Origin: Natrarchaeobius halalkaliphilus
GTDB lineage: Archaea > Halobacteriota > Halobacteria > Halobacteriales > Natrialbaceae
Assembly (NCBI RefSeq): GCF_003841485.1
Contig: NZ_REFY01000001.1
Span: forward strand, 496,001 to 560,000
DNA: 64,000 bases
Direction of reading: 5' to 3'
In this document: positions 44,201 to 53,050 of the stretch, in pieces
Layout: each line of letters opens with the position of its first letter
Position numbering within the stretch: the stretch's first letter is position 1
Notes under the pieces: generated by a model
What the model was told of the DNA's origin: nothing
The model's database searches: none
What the model saw: the letters and a program-made list of their open reading frames with translations, nothing else
Made by a program: the position numbers and the translations under genes

Positions 44201-45113
44201 GGTACTCCCCCGTTTCAGGGTCGATTTCGATCTGTGGCGTTTCGGCTGCGAATTCGTCAGGATCCCGTATTTCGCGACCGTCACAGAGGGTCACCGGATC
44301 GCGGTACGCGGTGATATCCTCGGCTGAACAGGTCCGGTCGTCGTCGATGGTCACGTCGACGTCGATCGGCAACCGGAGTGCATCGGCTCCAGCGAACTCG
44401 AGGACGTCCGAATCGGCTCGGTGCTGGAACGTGGTCGTCGCGTCGTACTCGACTTCACCCGGGCCACCGTGTGAAACGCCACGGGCGGAGAGAACCGCGT
44501 CGTCGCCACCGTCCCCGTCGTAATCGAAGCGGACGGCTGTCGCGTGATGTGCACTCGGCGGTTCGTGGTCCTCCCAGTCACCGAGTACGTCCGTCACTTC
44601 GGCGGTGATTCGCGGCTGTGGCGTTGCCTCGTCGGGAGGGACACGAACGTTGCGAACGATCAGGCGCTCGCCAGCGGGATGCCACTCGCCGTCGGTGTCC
44701 GCGCGAGAGTCGGCGATCCGCGCTAGGAACTCGGCAGTTCCATCGACGTCGGTTCGGTCCAGCTCCGACTCGAACTCGTCGTGAAAGGGAGTTCCGCCGG
44801 TGACGTTCTCGAGGCGTTCGTCGTCGGTAACCAACACGACGCTTCCGAACGCGATACTCGAGTGAGCGTCGCCGTGATCGTTGCGGAGGACAACGGTTTT
44901 CCCCTCCTGGAGGCGAATTTCGTCCGCCTCGTACTGGTGGACGACGCTGGCACTGTAGGGACTCCCAGCGACCCTGTCGATCGCGTTCGCCGCCGCGTTG
45001 GCGTCGGGCGGCGGGCCGGTCGGGAGTCCGAGGACGACGCCGGCGATGACGATGCTTGCCGCGGAGACGCCGATCCAGACGTACCAGGCGTCGGCGGGCG
45101 CTTCCAGATCCAT
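44175..45113 (-). CDS. Membrane-anchored protein of pilus-type operon (DUF7283-like)
   Basis: 312 aa. N-terminal anchor WYVWIGVSAASIVIAGVVLGLP (about 10-31) and a large acidic outer domain with few cysteines (two near the C-terminus, possibly a disulfide). Recalled as DUF7283, always beside the F protein and ATPase in haloarchaea. Separated from the F protein by 60 nt; overlaps the next gene by 26 nt. Confidence 0.8.
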   Translation of the reverse strand: MDLEAPADAWYVWIGVSAASIVIAGVVLGLPTGPPPDANAAANAIDRVAGSPYSASVVHQYEADEIRLQEGKTVVLRNDHGDAHSSIAFGSVVLVTDDERLENVTGGTPFHDEFESELDRTDVDGTAEFLARIADSRADTDGEWHPAGERLIVRNVRVPPDEATPQPRITAEVTDVLGDWEDHEPPSAHHATAVRFDYDGDGGDDAVLSARGVSHGGPGEVEYDATTTFQHRADSDVLEFAGADALRLPIDVDVTIDDDRTCSAEDITAYRDPVTLCDGREIRDPDEFAAETPQIEIDPETGEYHVTLVVAQ

Positions 45114-45173
45114 GCCGTCGGTTGCCTCGTGATCGTATTTAAACAGTGACCGGTCACTATTTCGCTCGAGCGA

Positions 45174-46880
45174 TCAACTAATCGTTCCGACGAGAGCGAT
45201 CGTGAGCACGTAGAGCGTCATACTCGAGAGGAGCGCTCGGCCGACGTGGTAGCCACAGAGCGCTCGATCGAGTCCGTGTCGAAGCGCGATCGACAGCGGC
45301 GTCAAGATGAAACACAACGTCACGATGTAGATCCCGATGACGATGCCGAGTTCGTCGTGTGGCAACGCCGTCGTGTCGGTGATCGCGAGTAGGTCGCCGG
45401 TCATCATCCCCGCCAGCCCGACGGTCGATCCGGCGACGAGCGGGCCGAAGTACGCAGCTGTACTGTCGAGCGTGTCCGTCACCGAAGCGAGTTCCCGCTT
45501 CGTCGCAGCTTCGACCTCCTCGAGTTCCTCTATGTGATCGGCCATCCCGACGATCGCTCGACCCGCCGGCCGCCCTTCGTTTGCGGCGATCGCCAACAGC
45601 GCCGCTGTCCCGCGCGCTCGAGCGCTGGGAACGTCACTGAGCGCTCCGTACTCCCCGAGAAAGGCTTGCTCGACACTCAGGGACAGCCGTCGCTGGAGGC
45701 CTGCTGCGTCAGTAAAGGCCGCGCCGGTCTCGCCGGGGACGCGGTCGGCCGCGAGTTCGATAGCTGACTCGACGGATTCGCCCTCTGAAACCTGTCGACC
45801 GACGAGGTAGAGGGCGTCTGTGAGGTGAGTTTCGACGGCTCGAACGGAGTGGCGGATCTCGAGGATCGGACGATAGACGGCGAGAAGTCCGCAGCCGAGT
45901 CCGACGCCGGCGGCTGCGAGAGGAGCCAGAGACGCGAGACCGAACGTAGCGACCAACGCGTACGTAACGATACCGGCTCCGACACCCCACAGACCGCGCG
46001 TCCACAGACGATCCGGAAGGCCCGGGTGATCTCGGCCCACGGTCGGCGGTGGAAACGCGACCGGTCGACGAACGAGCAACCGAAAGCTCGCTGCGACGAG
46101 GACGACGGGCAACACGAGGTTGTAAACGGCGACGAACAGCCAGATGTCGACCGAAAATCCCGCCATCGGGACCGCAGGAACGAGTGCAACGAGAGCGAGC
46201 GGAAGCATGACGCCGAACGCAAAGAGTGCGGTCGACGGGCCGCGAATCGCTGATGTAAACTCCGCCATTCGGTTTCGGGTACCATCGAGGATCGCAGCGA
46301 GCGAGCGATCGAGCGTTCGACCGCGCTCGACGGTCGGTGCATCCTGTGCCGTCGCGAGGAGGTGGGCCGACCGCCGTAGCGCCGGGAACTCGTCGGACCA
46401 CTCGTCAGCGAACGTCAGGAGACCGGATCGTGGCGTTCCCATCGACCGGTCGACGTGTGCAGCGAGACTCATCGCGAGCGGACCGCGACCGGTCTCGGCG
46501 GCGAACCGAACCGCACTCTCGAGTGACGGCTGAATCTGCATCCGAAGGACCGCTCTGCCGATGAGGTTCGGCGTGTCACCGAGCGCCTCGGTTCGTTCGA
46601 GCGCGGCGAGGAGCTGGGGAAGCGAGTGAATGCCGTGAACGACACTGAGCGAGACCAGTGCTACGAGCGCGAACACGACGAACCGAGAAAGAGGCGTGAG
46701 GAACAACGGCATCAACAGAGCGGCAGCGACGACACCGCCACCGTACCCCGCTCGAATCACCGTCTCGGAATCGACGGCAGCGCCTATGAACGCCACCGAA
46801 TCGTCGAGCTCCTCGCTCGGTTCGACGCTCCATGGATACAGCGATGCGAGCGCTCGAGCGAGCCGCGATGAGAGATTCAT
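45174..46880 (-). CDS. TadC-like type II secretion F domain platform protein
   Basis: 568 aa. It contains two T2SS-F domains in tandem, each with paired membrane helices; the second includes SLSVEQAFLGEYGALSDVPSARARGTAALLAIAANEGRP and the helices LVAGSTVGLAGMMTGDLLAI and LGIVIGIYIVTLCFILTPLSIAL. Such proteins sit in the membrane and couple the ATPase to pilin assembly. The gene begins 7 nt after the ATPase gene ends. Confidence 0.87.
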   Translation of the reverse strand: MNLSSRLARALASLYPWSVEPSEELDDSVAFIGAAVDSETVIRAGYGGGVVAAALLMPLFLTPLSRFVVFALVALVSLSVVHGIHSLPQLLAALERTEALGDTPNLIGRAVLRMQIQPSLESAVRFAAETGRGPLAMSLAAHVDRSMGTPRSGLLTFADEWSDEFPALRRSAHLLATAQDAPTVERGRTLDRSLAAILDGTRNRMAEFTSAIRGPSTALFAFGVMLPLALVALVPAVPMAGFSVDIWLFVAVYNLVLPVVLVAASFRLLVRRPVAFPPPTVGRDHPGLPDRLWTRGLWGVGAGIVTYALVATFGLASLAPLAAAGVGLGCGLLAVYRPILEIRHSVRAVETHLTDALYLVGRQVSEGESVESAIELAADRVPGETGAAFTDAAGLQRRLSLSVEQAFLGEYGALSDVPSARARGTAALLAIAANEGRPAGRAIVGMADHIEELEEVEAATKRELASVTDTLDSTAAYFGPLVAGSTVGLAGMMTGDLLAITDTTALPHDELGIVIGIYIVTLCFILTPLSIALRHGLDRALCGYHVGRALLSSMTLYVLTIALVGTIS

Positions 46881-46887
46881 GTGGTAC

Positions 46888-48819
46888 TCACGGTCGGAGA
46901 GCGTACGCCGCGGCGACTTCCTGTGGGCTCGTCCGCCCGTCCTCCACCAGCGTCTCGAGTCGCTCCGTCCGCCCGGAGAGAACTCGTCGAACGTCGGCGT
47001 ACGTCTCGGTAGGTTCGGTCAGTCGATCGACGAGAGGGCTCTCACCCCGATCGATTCGCCCGGTCGACTCGGCTCGCGTTCCGTCGAGGTCGAACAGAGG
47101 TTCGAACCGGATTTCGTCACCGGAAAGCACCTCCTCGATCCGGGAGAGCCGTCTGGTCCGTCCCGTCGGTGTTCGATACGACTGAACGGTGGCGACGAAG
47201 TCGGTCGCCGCAAAGGAGGAGGGTTCGACCGCGAGATCCGAGACGACGCGTTCGTAGACGTCGTCCGCACCGTCGCCGTGGATCGTCCCAAGAACGGCGT
47301 TGGCGTTCGCACCGACGCGCATCGCCTCGTAGAGGACGCGCGCTTCCTCGCCGCGAATCTCTCCGACGACGAGTGCACCGTCCCCGAGTCGAAGGGCCGT
47401 CTTGAGCGAGTCCGCCGGGGATATTTCCGGTCCGTCTCCGGTTCCCGTTCGAAGGGCCTGGACGTCTCGGTCGACCGACTGGAGCGACTCGACCGGTAAC
47501 TCCGGCGTATCCTCGATGACAACCGTTCGAGTTCCCGGCGACAGTTCGTACAGCAACGTTCCAAGTAACGTGGTTTTCCCCGATCCCCGGGTTCCGGCGA
47601 TGAGACCGGCCGCGTTTCGCTCGACGGCGACCGAGAGGAACGCAGCGGCCGCTGCGGACATCGTCCCGTTCGCGACGAGGGCGGGGAGCGTAAACGTCTC
47701 GTCGGCTCGCTCCCGAAACGCGAACGCGATCCCGTCCGCAACGGGGTCGGTCACACCCGCGATCCGGATCCCCGTTCCGATCTCGAGGGCTGCGGTCGCG
47801 TCCACCGTCGGCGCGGCTCGAGAGAAGGCCCGTCCGCTCGTCCGCCGAACGCGAGAGGCCAGTGCTTCGGCACCCGTCGGTGTCAGGTGGACGTTCGTCG
47901 CAGCCGATCGTCCGTCGACGACGACTCGGATCGGATTGTGAGAAACCGGCGAGGTCGCGTAGACGTCGGTGATCCGTGGATCCGCGAACAGATCCTCGAG
48001 AACGCCGTATCCACCGGTATGTTTCGTGAGGATCGCTGTCAGACGCGGATCGATCGCGCCGTCGCTGACGTGTTCGATCGCCCTCGATGCGGCCCGATCT
48101 CCTTCGACGACGCCGTCCGCGATCGCCTCGTATCCCTCGAGAAGGAGGCCGCGTTCGTCCGGTCCAAGCGAGAGGTCGACGGCATCGAGTGCGTACAACG
48201 GAACGCTCGTTGGACGCTCGTAGATGCGAGCCACACTTCCCGTCTCGAGTTCGGTGACGTCGAGAAGTGTCGCTCCGTCGGGGATCGACTTCTCGAGATG
48301 GGAATCGGTGATCTCGAGACCGATGGTGGGTCGCAAAGCGGTGTCGTACCCGTCGATCTGACGGCCCCGGTCGGTAAGTCCGGATTCCAGACCCACGTCA
48401 GCGATCGGTCCGACGCGGTTCCGAAGTTCGGCGGCGACCGCCAGCGGATCGCGTTCGACGGTATCCGCGAGTCGGTCGTCACGACCGTCGAGTAGTTCGA
48501 CGAACCGACCGGCAGCCGACAGTAACCCGATCGCTCGATCACCATACCGATACTCGAGGCCGTTCGTTCGAACGCGGAGACCGCAGGCATCCCGTGTCGC
48601 CAGCCGACGGATAGCCGTCCGACGACACGCCTCCGACACCGAAAGGTCGCCGTCGGCATCGCAGTCGCTCGCCTCGAGAATCAGGACGTCGTCCTCGAAC
48701 GTGGCGCGACAGGAACAGGGATCCGTCGACGCCGAACGGAAGCGATCGACGGCGAACACGTCCTCGAGACGGAGCGCGTCGACGAGCGAGCGCAGCGAGA
48801 CGCCGTGGTCCGTGGACAT
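46888..48819 (-). CDS. Type II/IV secretion ATPase (TadA/GspE-like)
   Basis: 643 aa from the ATG at 48819 (MSTDHGVSLRSLVDALRLED). The first 270 residues form a haloarchaea-specific domain with a Cys cluster (DPCSCRA). Then the secretion ATPase core with the N-domain HKHTGGYGVLEDLFADPRITDVYA-like region, Walker A AGTRGSGKT (409-417), the Asp-box VIEDTPELP and Walker B ALVVGEIRGEEA with HGDG His box. It powers pilus extension or protein export with the F protein. Cys motif may bind a metal. Confidence 0.92.
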   Translation of the reverse strand: MSTDHGVSLRSLVDALRLEDVFAVDRFRSASTDPCSCRATFEDDVLILEASDCDADGDLSVSEACRRTAIRRLATRDACGLRVRTNGLEYRYGDRAIGLLSAAGRFVELLDGRDDRLADTVERDPLAVAAELRNRVGPIADVGLESGLTDRGRQIDGYDTALRPTIGLEITDSHLEKSIPDGATLLDVTELETGSVARIYERPTSVPLYALDAVDLSLGPDERGLLLEGYEAIADGVVEGDRAASRAIEHVSDGAIDPRLTAILTKHTGGYGVLEDLFADPRITDVYATSPVSHNPIRVVVDGRSAATNVHLTPTGAEALASRVRRTSGRAFSRAAPTVDATAALEIGTGIRIAGVTDPVADGIAFAFRERADETFTLPALVANGTMSAAAAAFLSVAVERNAAGLIAGTRGSGKTTLLGTLLYELSPGTRTVVIEDTPELPVESLQSVDRDVQALRTGTGDGPEISPADSLKTALRLGDGALVVGEIRGEEARVLYEAMRVGANANAVLGTIHGDGADDVYERVVSDLAVEPSSFAATDFVATVQSYRTPTGRTRRLSRIEEVLSGDEIRFEPLFDLDGTRAESTGRIDRGESPLVDRLTEPTETYADVRRVLSGRTERLETLVEDGRTSPQEVAAAYALRP

Positions 48820-48905
48820 GGCGATCGTAGCTTCCCGATCGTATATAAACTCGGACACGGGTCATCGGTCTATCAGCGATAAATACGGATCCGATCATCG
48901 GTCGC

Positions 48906-49370
48906 TCAGGAGCGAGTCGCGACGACGACACGCTCTCCCGCAGGATCGGTGTCGAGGTAGAACAGGAGCGACACCTCGTTTCCGGTTCCGGTCAGTTCGA
49001 GCGAGCGATTTTCCGCCGCCGTCGCGTAGACGATCGGTGCATCGATGCCGATCGTCCGCGGACTCGAGTCCTCGAGCGACACCGTGACGACACTCGTGTG
49101 GTCGCTCGTCCGTTCGATTTCGAAGCGTGCCACCGGTGTGGTCGTCATCGAATCGTCGGGCAGGGAAACGGTGACGAATCGTTGCGGCGGTGGCTGTCCG
49201 TCCGGTGGTAGCTCCTCGTGCTCGATGAGCGAGACGGCGGCTCGTTCGATTGCACCGACGTCGCCATCGACCTGACGGTCGCTCTGGACGGTCGCACCGT
49301 GTTCGATCGCGGGCACCGAAAGCGCGACCAGTGCGACCGTAAGCAAGACCGCGAGAACGTAGCGTATCAT
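48906..49370 (-). CDS. Small membrane-anchored accessory protein (DUF7311-like)
   Basis: 154 aa. MIRYVLAVLLTVALVALSVPAIEHGA is a signal-anchor; the following 120 residues are a beta-rich acidic domain (RFVTVSLPDDSM; RTIGIDAPIVYAT). No catalytic motif. It lies between the coiled-coil protein and the ATPase and overlaps the former's stop by 4 nt. Possibly a pilus assembly accessory. Confidence 0.77.
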   Translation of the reverse strand: MIRYVLAVLLTVALVALSVPAIEHGATVQSDRQVDGDVGAIERAAVSLIEHEELPPDGQPPPQRFVTVSLPDDSMTTTPVARFEIERTSDHTSVVTVSLEDSSPRTIGIDAPIVYATAAENRSLELTGTGNEVSLLFYLDTDPAGERVVVATRS

Positions 49371-50152
49371 CGAAACGGAGCGAGTAGGGATCCGAGCAGC
49401 CCGCCCGAGCCGGAGGTGGCAGTCGACTGTGCGGACGTGTTCGACCCGTCGTCTGCGGTCGGATTTTCGGTCGACGAAAACCGTCGATCGACGAGGTGCT
49501 GGTCGGCAGCGTCAGTCGTCCGCTCGCGGATGTCGGGATCGGTCTCCGTGAGGCAGCCACCAGTTTCGCGAGTATCGAGTTCGGCCTGGAGTTCGTCGAT
49601 GACGTCCTCGGGTGCTTTCGTACCGCGTTCCCGGAACCTGCGTTTCCCAGACTGTTCGTCGAGAGCGGACGATCGCTTGGGATCCGGACCGTCCTCGGCC
49701 TCTGACCCGACGCTAGCCTCCGGGTTTCGAGCCACGGTACCATCCTCGAGTCGATTCTCGAGAGCGTCGAGTCGCGTCTCGAGCCGATCGACGACCGCGA
49801 GCGCCGTCGTTGCCTCCCGTTCGACATCGTCGTTGACGGCGTCGATACGGCCGACGAATCCGGCAACTGCGTCCATCCGCCCTTCGACGTCCGCGAGACG
49901 CCCTTCGTGGGAATCGAGTCGCGACTCGAGACGCTCGAGGTCGTCGATAATCGTGGCACGATCGGCCAGTTCGTCCGCCTCGAAGTCGCCGTCGATGACC
50001 GTCCGCTCGAGCGCAGAGAGTCGCTGTTCGATCCGGTCGGTATCGGTCACACGGTCACTGGCTTCGCGTTGGTATTTAAACTCACGTCCGGTGTTCTCGA
50101 GGGCACGCCAGTCGACCCGGGCCAAACTGTCAGTGACGATCGGCTCGCTCAT
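49367..50152 (-). CDS. Coiled-coil accessory protein (DUF7310-like)
   Basis: 261 aa from the ATG at 50152. Residues about 35-135 are heptad-rich (LSALERTVIDGDFEADEL, LERLESRLDSHEGRLADVEGRMDAV, LETRLDALENRLEDG), a long parallel-type coiled coil, then a disordered acidic linker and a C-terminal glycine motif SGSGGLLGSLLAPFR that may dock to membrane or partner. No transmembrane helix. Overlaps the HerA-like gene by 23 nt. Confidence 0.8.
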   Translation of the reverse strand: MSEPIVTDSLARVDWRALENTGREFKYQREASDRVTDTDRIEQRLSALERTVIDGDFEADELADRATIIDDLERLESRLDSHEGRLADVEGRMDAVAGFVGRIDAVNDDVEREATTALAVVDRLETRLDALENRLEDGTVARNPEASVGSEAEDGPDPKRSSALDEQSGKRRFRERGTKAPEDVIDELQAELDTRETGGCLTETDPDIRERTTDAADQHLVDRRFSSTENPTADDGSNTSAQSTATSGSGGLLGSLLAPFR

Positions 50153-51203
50153 CGGTGATCGAGACGGCGCTTGCGGACGGACTGTCACCGCCGTGTGGTG
50201 TCTCTCGGTTTCGGATTCGCCCCGCGTGGACGGTTTCGGTGGCATCGTCGACGACGAGTACCTCACCTGGCGCGGTCGGCATACGTTCGTCCAGCGAAGA
50301 TCTCAGATACGTCGGCTGAGCACGTTCGAGCGCCTCGAGGTCCGCTCGAGACGTCAGCCGGTGTGAGAGCAAGAGATCCGTCTGAGAGATCGCGACGGAC
50401 GGAACCGCACTCGGTCGCTGGGTTGCCAGAACGAGACTGACACCCGGCGCTCGACCGCGGGTGAGGATCCGGCGGAGCGCGGGATCTGCGACACCGGTAA
50501 AAAACGTGTGTGCCTCGTCGAGCAAGAGCCACGGTAGTCGTTGAACTCGACCAGTTACGCGTGCTCGGTATAGATCCTCAGCGATAGCGCGACAGACGGC
50601 GTTCATCGGTGCCGAATCGAGACCGGAAACGTCGACGATCGTGACATCACCGCCGGCGAGATCGTCGGCCGAGACACCCGCGTCGTCGAAGACCCCCCAC
50701 GAGCGAGCGAGTTCGAGGTGATTGATCGCCGCCCGTCTATCGGTTCCTGGCGCGTCGCTCGCGTCGACGTGTGTGCACATTCCCTCGATCGTCGCCGCCT
50801 CCTGTGCGGCTCGCCAGACCAGTCCACCAGCACCACTCTCCGGGGAAAGACCGAGAAGCTCACACCACGACCGTGGATCGAGAGACGTCGGCGTGACTGC
50901 GGGCGATTCGAGGACGGAGGCCGAAACGGTCGTCTCCCCGGCCGACTCGGCAAGGGTTGCGAACACGCCCATCGGATCGATAACGACCGGAGAAACGCCG
51001 GGCGCACGCGACAGCTCCTCCGCGACGACGCCGAGCGTGAACGACTTTCCGTAGCCGCGCTTACCGACGATCAACACCGCGTGAGGCCCATCGAGATCGA
51101 CGTGAAGCATCGCGCCCCTGCTTCCATCGAGTGCCCGGTAGTAGCCGAGGTGCCCGCTCAACCCTGCCTCGAGATCACCGTCGCGTCCGAGTACGAACGT
51201 CAC
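50130..51203 (-). CDS. HerA/VirB4-like ATPase of the pilus-type operon (DUF87-like)
   Basis: 357 aa from the GTG at 51203. A GTG at 51230 is in frame but lies inside the promoter palindrome, so the downstream start is preferred and would be leaderless. Walker A GKRGYGKS at 47-54, Walker B LPWLLLDEAHTFF, an arginine-finger-like RGRAPGVSLVLATQRPSAV segment: the HerA-FtsK family layout. In this locus it may act like an assembly or localisation factor (TadZ-like placement) but a DNA-translocating role cannot be excluded. Confidence 0.85.
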   Translation of the reverse strand: MTFVLGRDGDLEAGLSGHLGYYRALDGSRGAMLHVDLDGPHAVLIVGKRGYGKSFTLGVVAEELSRAPGVSPVVIDPMGVFATLAESAGETTVSASVLESPAVTPTSLDPRSWCELLGLSPESGAGGLVWRAAQEAATIEGMCTHVDASDAPGTDRRAAINHLELARSWGVFDDAGVSADDLAGGDVTIVDVSGLDSAPMNAVCRAIAEDLYRARVTGRVQRLPWLLLDEAHTFFTGVADPALRRILTRGRAPGVSLVLATQRPSAVPSVAISQTDLLLSHRLTSRADLEALERAQPTYLRSSLDERMPTAPGEVLVVDDATETVHAGRIRNRETPHGGDSPSASAVSITDERADRH

Positions 51204-51228
51204 GTCCTCACGTTCGCTTCGTGTTCTC

Positions 51229-51256
51229 ACTTAAAGTTCCGCTCGAACGTTTAAGT
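51229..51256. promoter_or_regulatory. Palindromic divergent promoter
   Basis: ACTTAAA (51229-51235) and TTTAAGT (51250-51256) are inverted copies with further matching GTTC/GAAC inside. Read outward, each arm is a TATA-like element about 25-30 bases from a start codon: GTG 51203 on the minus strand and ATG 51280 on the plus strand. Both transcripts would be leaderless. Confidence 0.6.
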
Positions 51257-51279
51257 ACGAAAACGGGACCAAAGCGGGT

Positions 51280-51777
51280 ATGGATTCACAAGACCAACGG
51301 ACCGAACGGCCGTCCGAACGAACGACGTATCGACACCGTTCGCTCGAGTCGGACGATCGGGCGATCGAAGGGCTACCGATCAGACTCGTAATCGCGCTGG
51401 TCGTCGGCGTCGCCGCGCTCTCGATCATGTTGAACATGCTCGGCGGCGTCGGTGAGTTCGGTGAGACCGAAGTCACCATCGAGTGGGAAGACGATCACGT
51501 CCTCGAGGAAAGTCAACTCGCGAGTACGCTCTCGTTTTCGATCGTCGACGACGAGGGGAACGACGTCGACGGTTCGACGGTGATCGTCACCGCCGGTTCG
51601 GCACAGCTCGACGATCCGGTCTACGTCGATGGAGGCGGCGAGATCACGATCCCGGACCATGCCGGTCTCAGACAGGATCAAAACACCGGAACGCTCGAGG
51701 TCGAAATCGTCCCGCCGAACGACAGCAACTACGTCGACGAGCAATCGAACCCCGAGATCGTACTCGTCAACAGCTGA
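51280..51777 (+). CDS. Pilin-like membrane protein (DUF7382-like)
   Basis: 165 aa. A hydrophilic leader of 28 residues precedes DRAIEGLPIRLVIALVVGVAALSIMLNML (about 26-54), where the RAIEGLP then helix looks like a prepilin-type segment or a signal anchor; the remainder is a beta-sandwich-like domain (ETEVTIEWEDDHV, DVDGSTVIVTAGSA, TGTLEVEIVP). Recalled as DUF7382 in haloarchaea. Starts from the divergent promoter, so expression is likely tied to the pilus operon. Confidence 0.8.
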   Translation: MDSQDQRTERPSERTTYRHRSLESDDRAIEGLPIRLVIALVVGVAALSIMLNMLGGVGEFGETEVTIEWEDDHVLEESQLASTLSFSIVDDEGNDVDGSTVIVTAGSAQLDDPVYVDGGGEITIPDHAGLRQDQNTGTLEVEIVPPNDSNYVDEQSNPEIVLVNS

Positions 51778-51796
51778 TCCGGGACGGGATCCGAGC

Positions 51797-53050
51797 ATGA
51801 TCGAGGTCACCACCGAAATCATCGTCGGCGTCGCGTTCGGACTCGTGGTCGCCATCGGCCCTGCAATCGCCGTCGGTACTCTCGGAGCGGCGGGTGCGTA
51901 CCTGGGTCGAGGGCTCTCTCGGCCGGAAAGCGTCGCAATCGCGCTTTCGCTCGCAGTCGGAAACGGATACGCAATCGGGGTGGTCGGCCCCCAGATTATC
52001 GACGTTCGAACGCAGACGCCGCGACTCCTCGTGGCGACCGCCATCGTTGCCCTCCTCGCGATGTACGCGAACAGCCTGGGAGCGCGCATCGCATCCGAGC
52101 TTCCGATCGGATCGTCGTTTCCGCTGGTTCGAAATAGAAGTCTCTCGCCCGAGTCGCTCGAAAGCGTCGACGCCAGCGGGCAGGTTACGATCCAGTCGAC
52201 GGGTGACGTCCGTGATATCGAGGGGTATCCGCCGCTCTCACCCAGGGTGCGACACGTTCTCGAGCAGGGATCGTGGCGGGTTCCCGCAGATCTGTCGCTG
52301 CCGGAACTCGAACGGAGACTCGAACAGCGGCTTCGAACCACGGAGAACCTGGCGGCGGTTTCAGTGTCGATCGACGGCACCGGTCGAGCGACGATCGCGG
52401 CCGCACCGCCCGCATCCGAGGTCGCCAGTCGGGTTCCGGACGGATGGCGTGCCGTCTCAGTTCCGGCACTGGTTCCGTCGGGAGCGGTTCCTGGTGAAGA
52501 GATCGTCGTGTATACACGCGATGGAGCGGTAACGGGCAGCCTCCTCGAGACGAACGACGGAGACAGGATCGGCCGAGTAAACGACGGAACGATCGGTGGG
52601 GAGAAGTGCGTTACCGTCGCCGTTCCGATCGCAGACGCCGAGTCGGTGCTTCGTACCGATCGCTGTCGTCTCGGTGTGCGTCCACAGCGAGCGAGCGAGA
52701 CGGTCGAGGCGCTCGCCCTCCTCGAGCGAGCCGACTGCTCGATCGGACGGGTCACGGGAGGCGAACTTACCGCGATTTTGGAGGACGACCACGAACGCGC
52801 CGATGTGTGGCCGATCGTTGCCGACTCGAGTGAATCGAGAGAGGTCGATACGGAACGTCCGCGTCAGTGGGTCGTCGAGCCGGCCATCGCTGATCTCGCT
52901 ACGGACGACGACGTGTTCGTCGTTGCTGAATCGCTCACGGTAGACCGGATCCGCGAGGGGAACGAATCGACAGCCTCCTCGGCCTCGAGTATCAGCGATC
53001 GAGAGATAGAATCGACGATACCACCGGCGGAACCGGAGGGAAATCGGTGA
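51797..53050 (+). CDS. Membrane protein with TrkA-C-like domains, first of a pair
   Basis: 417 aa. Three N-terminal membrane helices (about 7-30, 45-66, 76-98) followed by a 300-aa cytoplasmic part with an RCK-C/TrkA-C look (PGEEIVVYTRDGAVTGSLLETNDGDRIG; CVTVAVPIADAESVL). Haloarchaeal relatives are annotated as potassium transporter TrkA-like. The TrkA-C fold binds a nucleotide-like ligand; no pore-loop is visible. The stop overlaps the GTG start of its paralog. Confidence 0.78.
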   Translation: MIEVTTEIIVGVAFGLVVAIGPAIAVGTLGAAGAYLGRGLSRPESVAIALSLAVGNGYAIGVVGPQIIDVRTQTPRLLVATAIVALLAMYANSLGARIASELPIGSSFPLVRNRSLSPESLESVDASGQVTIQSTGDVRDIEGYPPLSPRVRHVLEQGSWRVPADLSLPELERRLEQRLRTTENLAAVSVSIDGTGRATIAAAPPASEVASRVPDGWRAVSVPALVPSGAVPGEEIVVYTRDGAVTGSLLETNDGDRIGRVNDGTIGGEKCVTVAVPIADAESVLRTDRCRLGVRPQRASETVEALALLERADCSIGRVTGGELTAILEDDHERADVWPIVADSSESREVDTERPRQWVVEPAIADLATDDDVFVVAESLTVDRIREGNESTASSASSISDREIESTIPPAEPEGNR

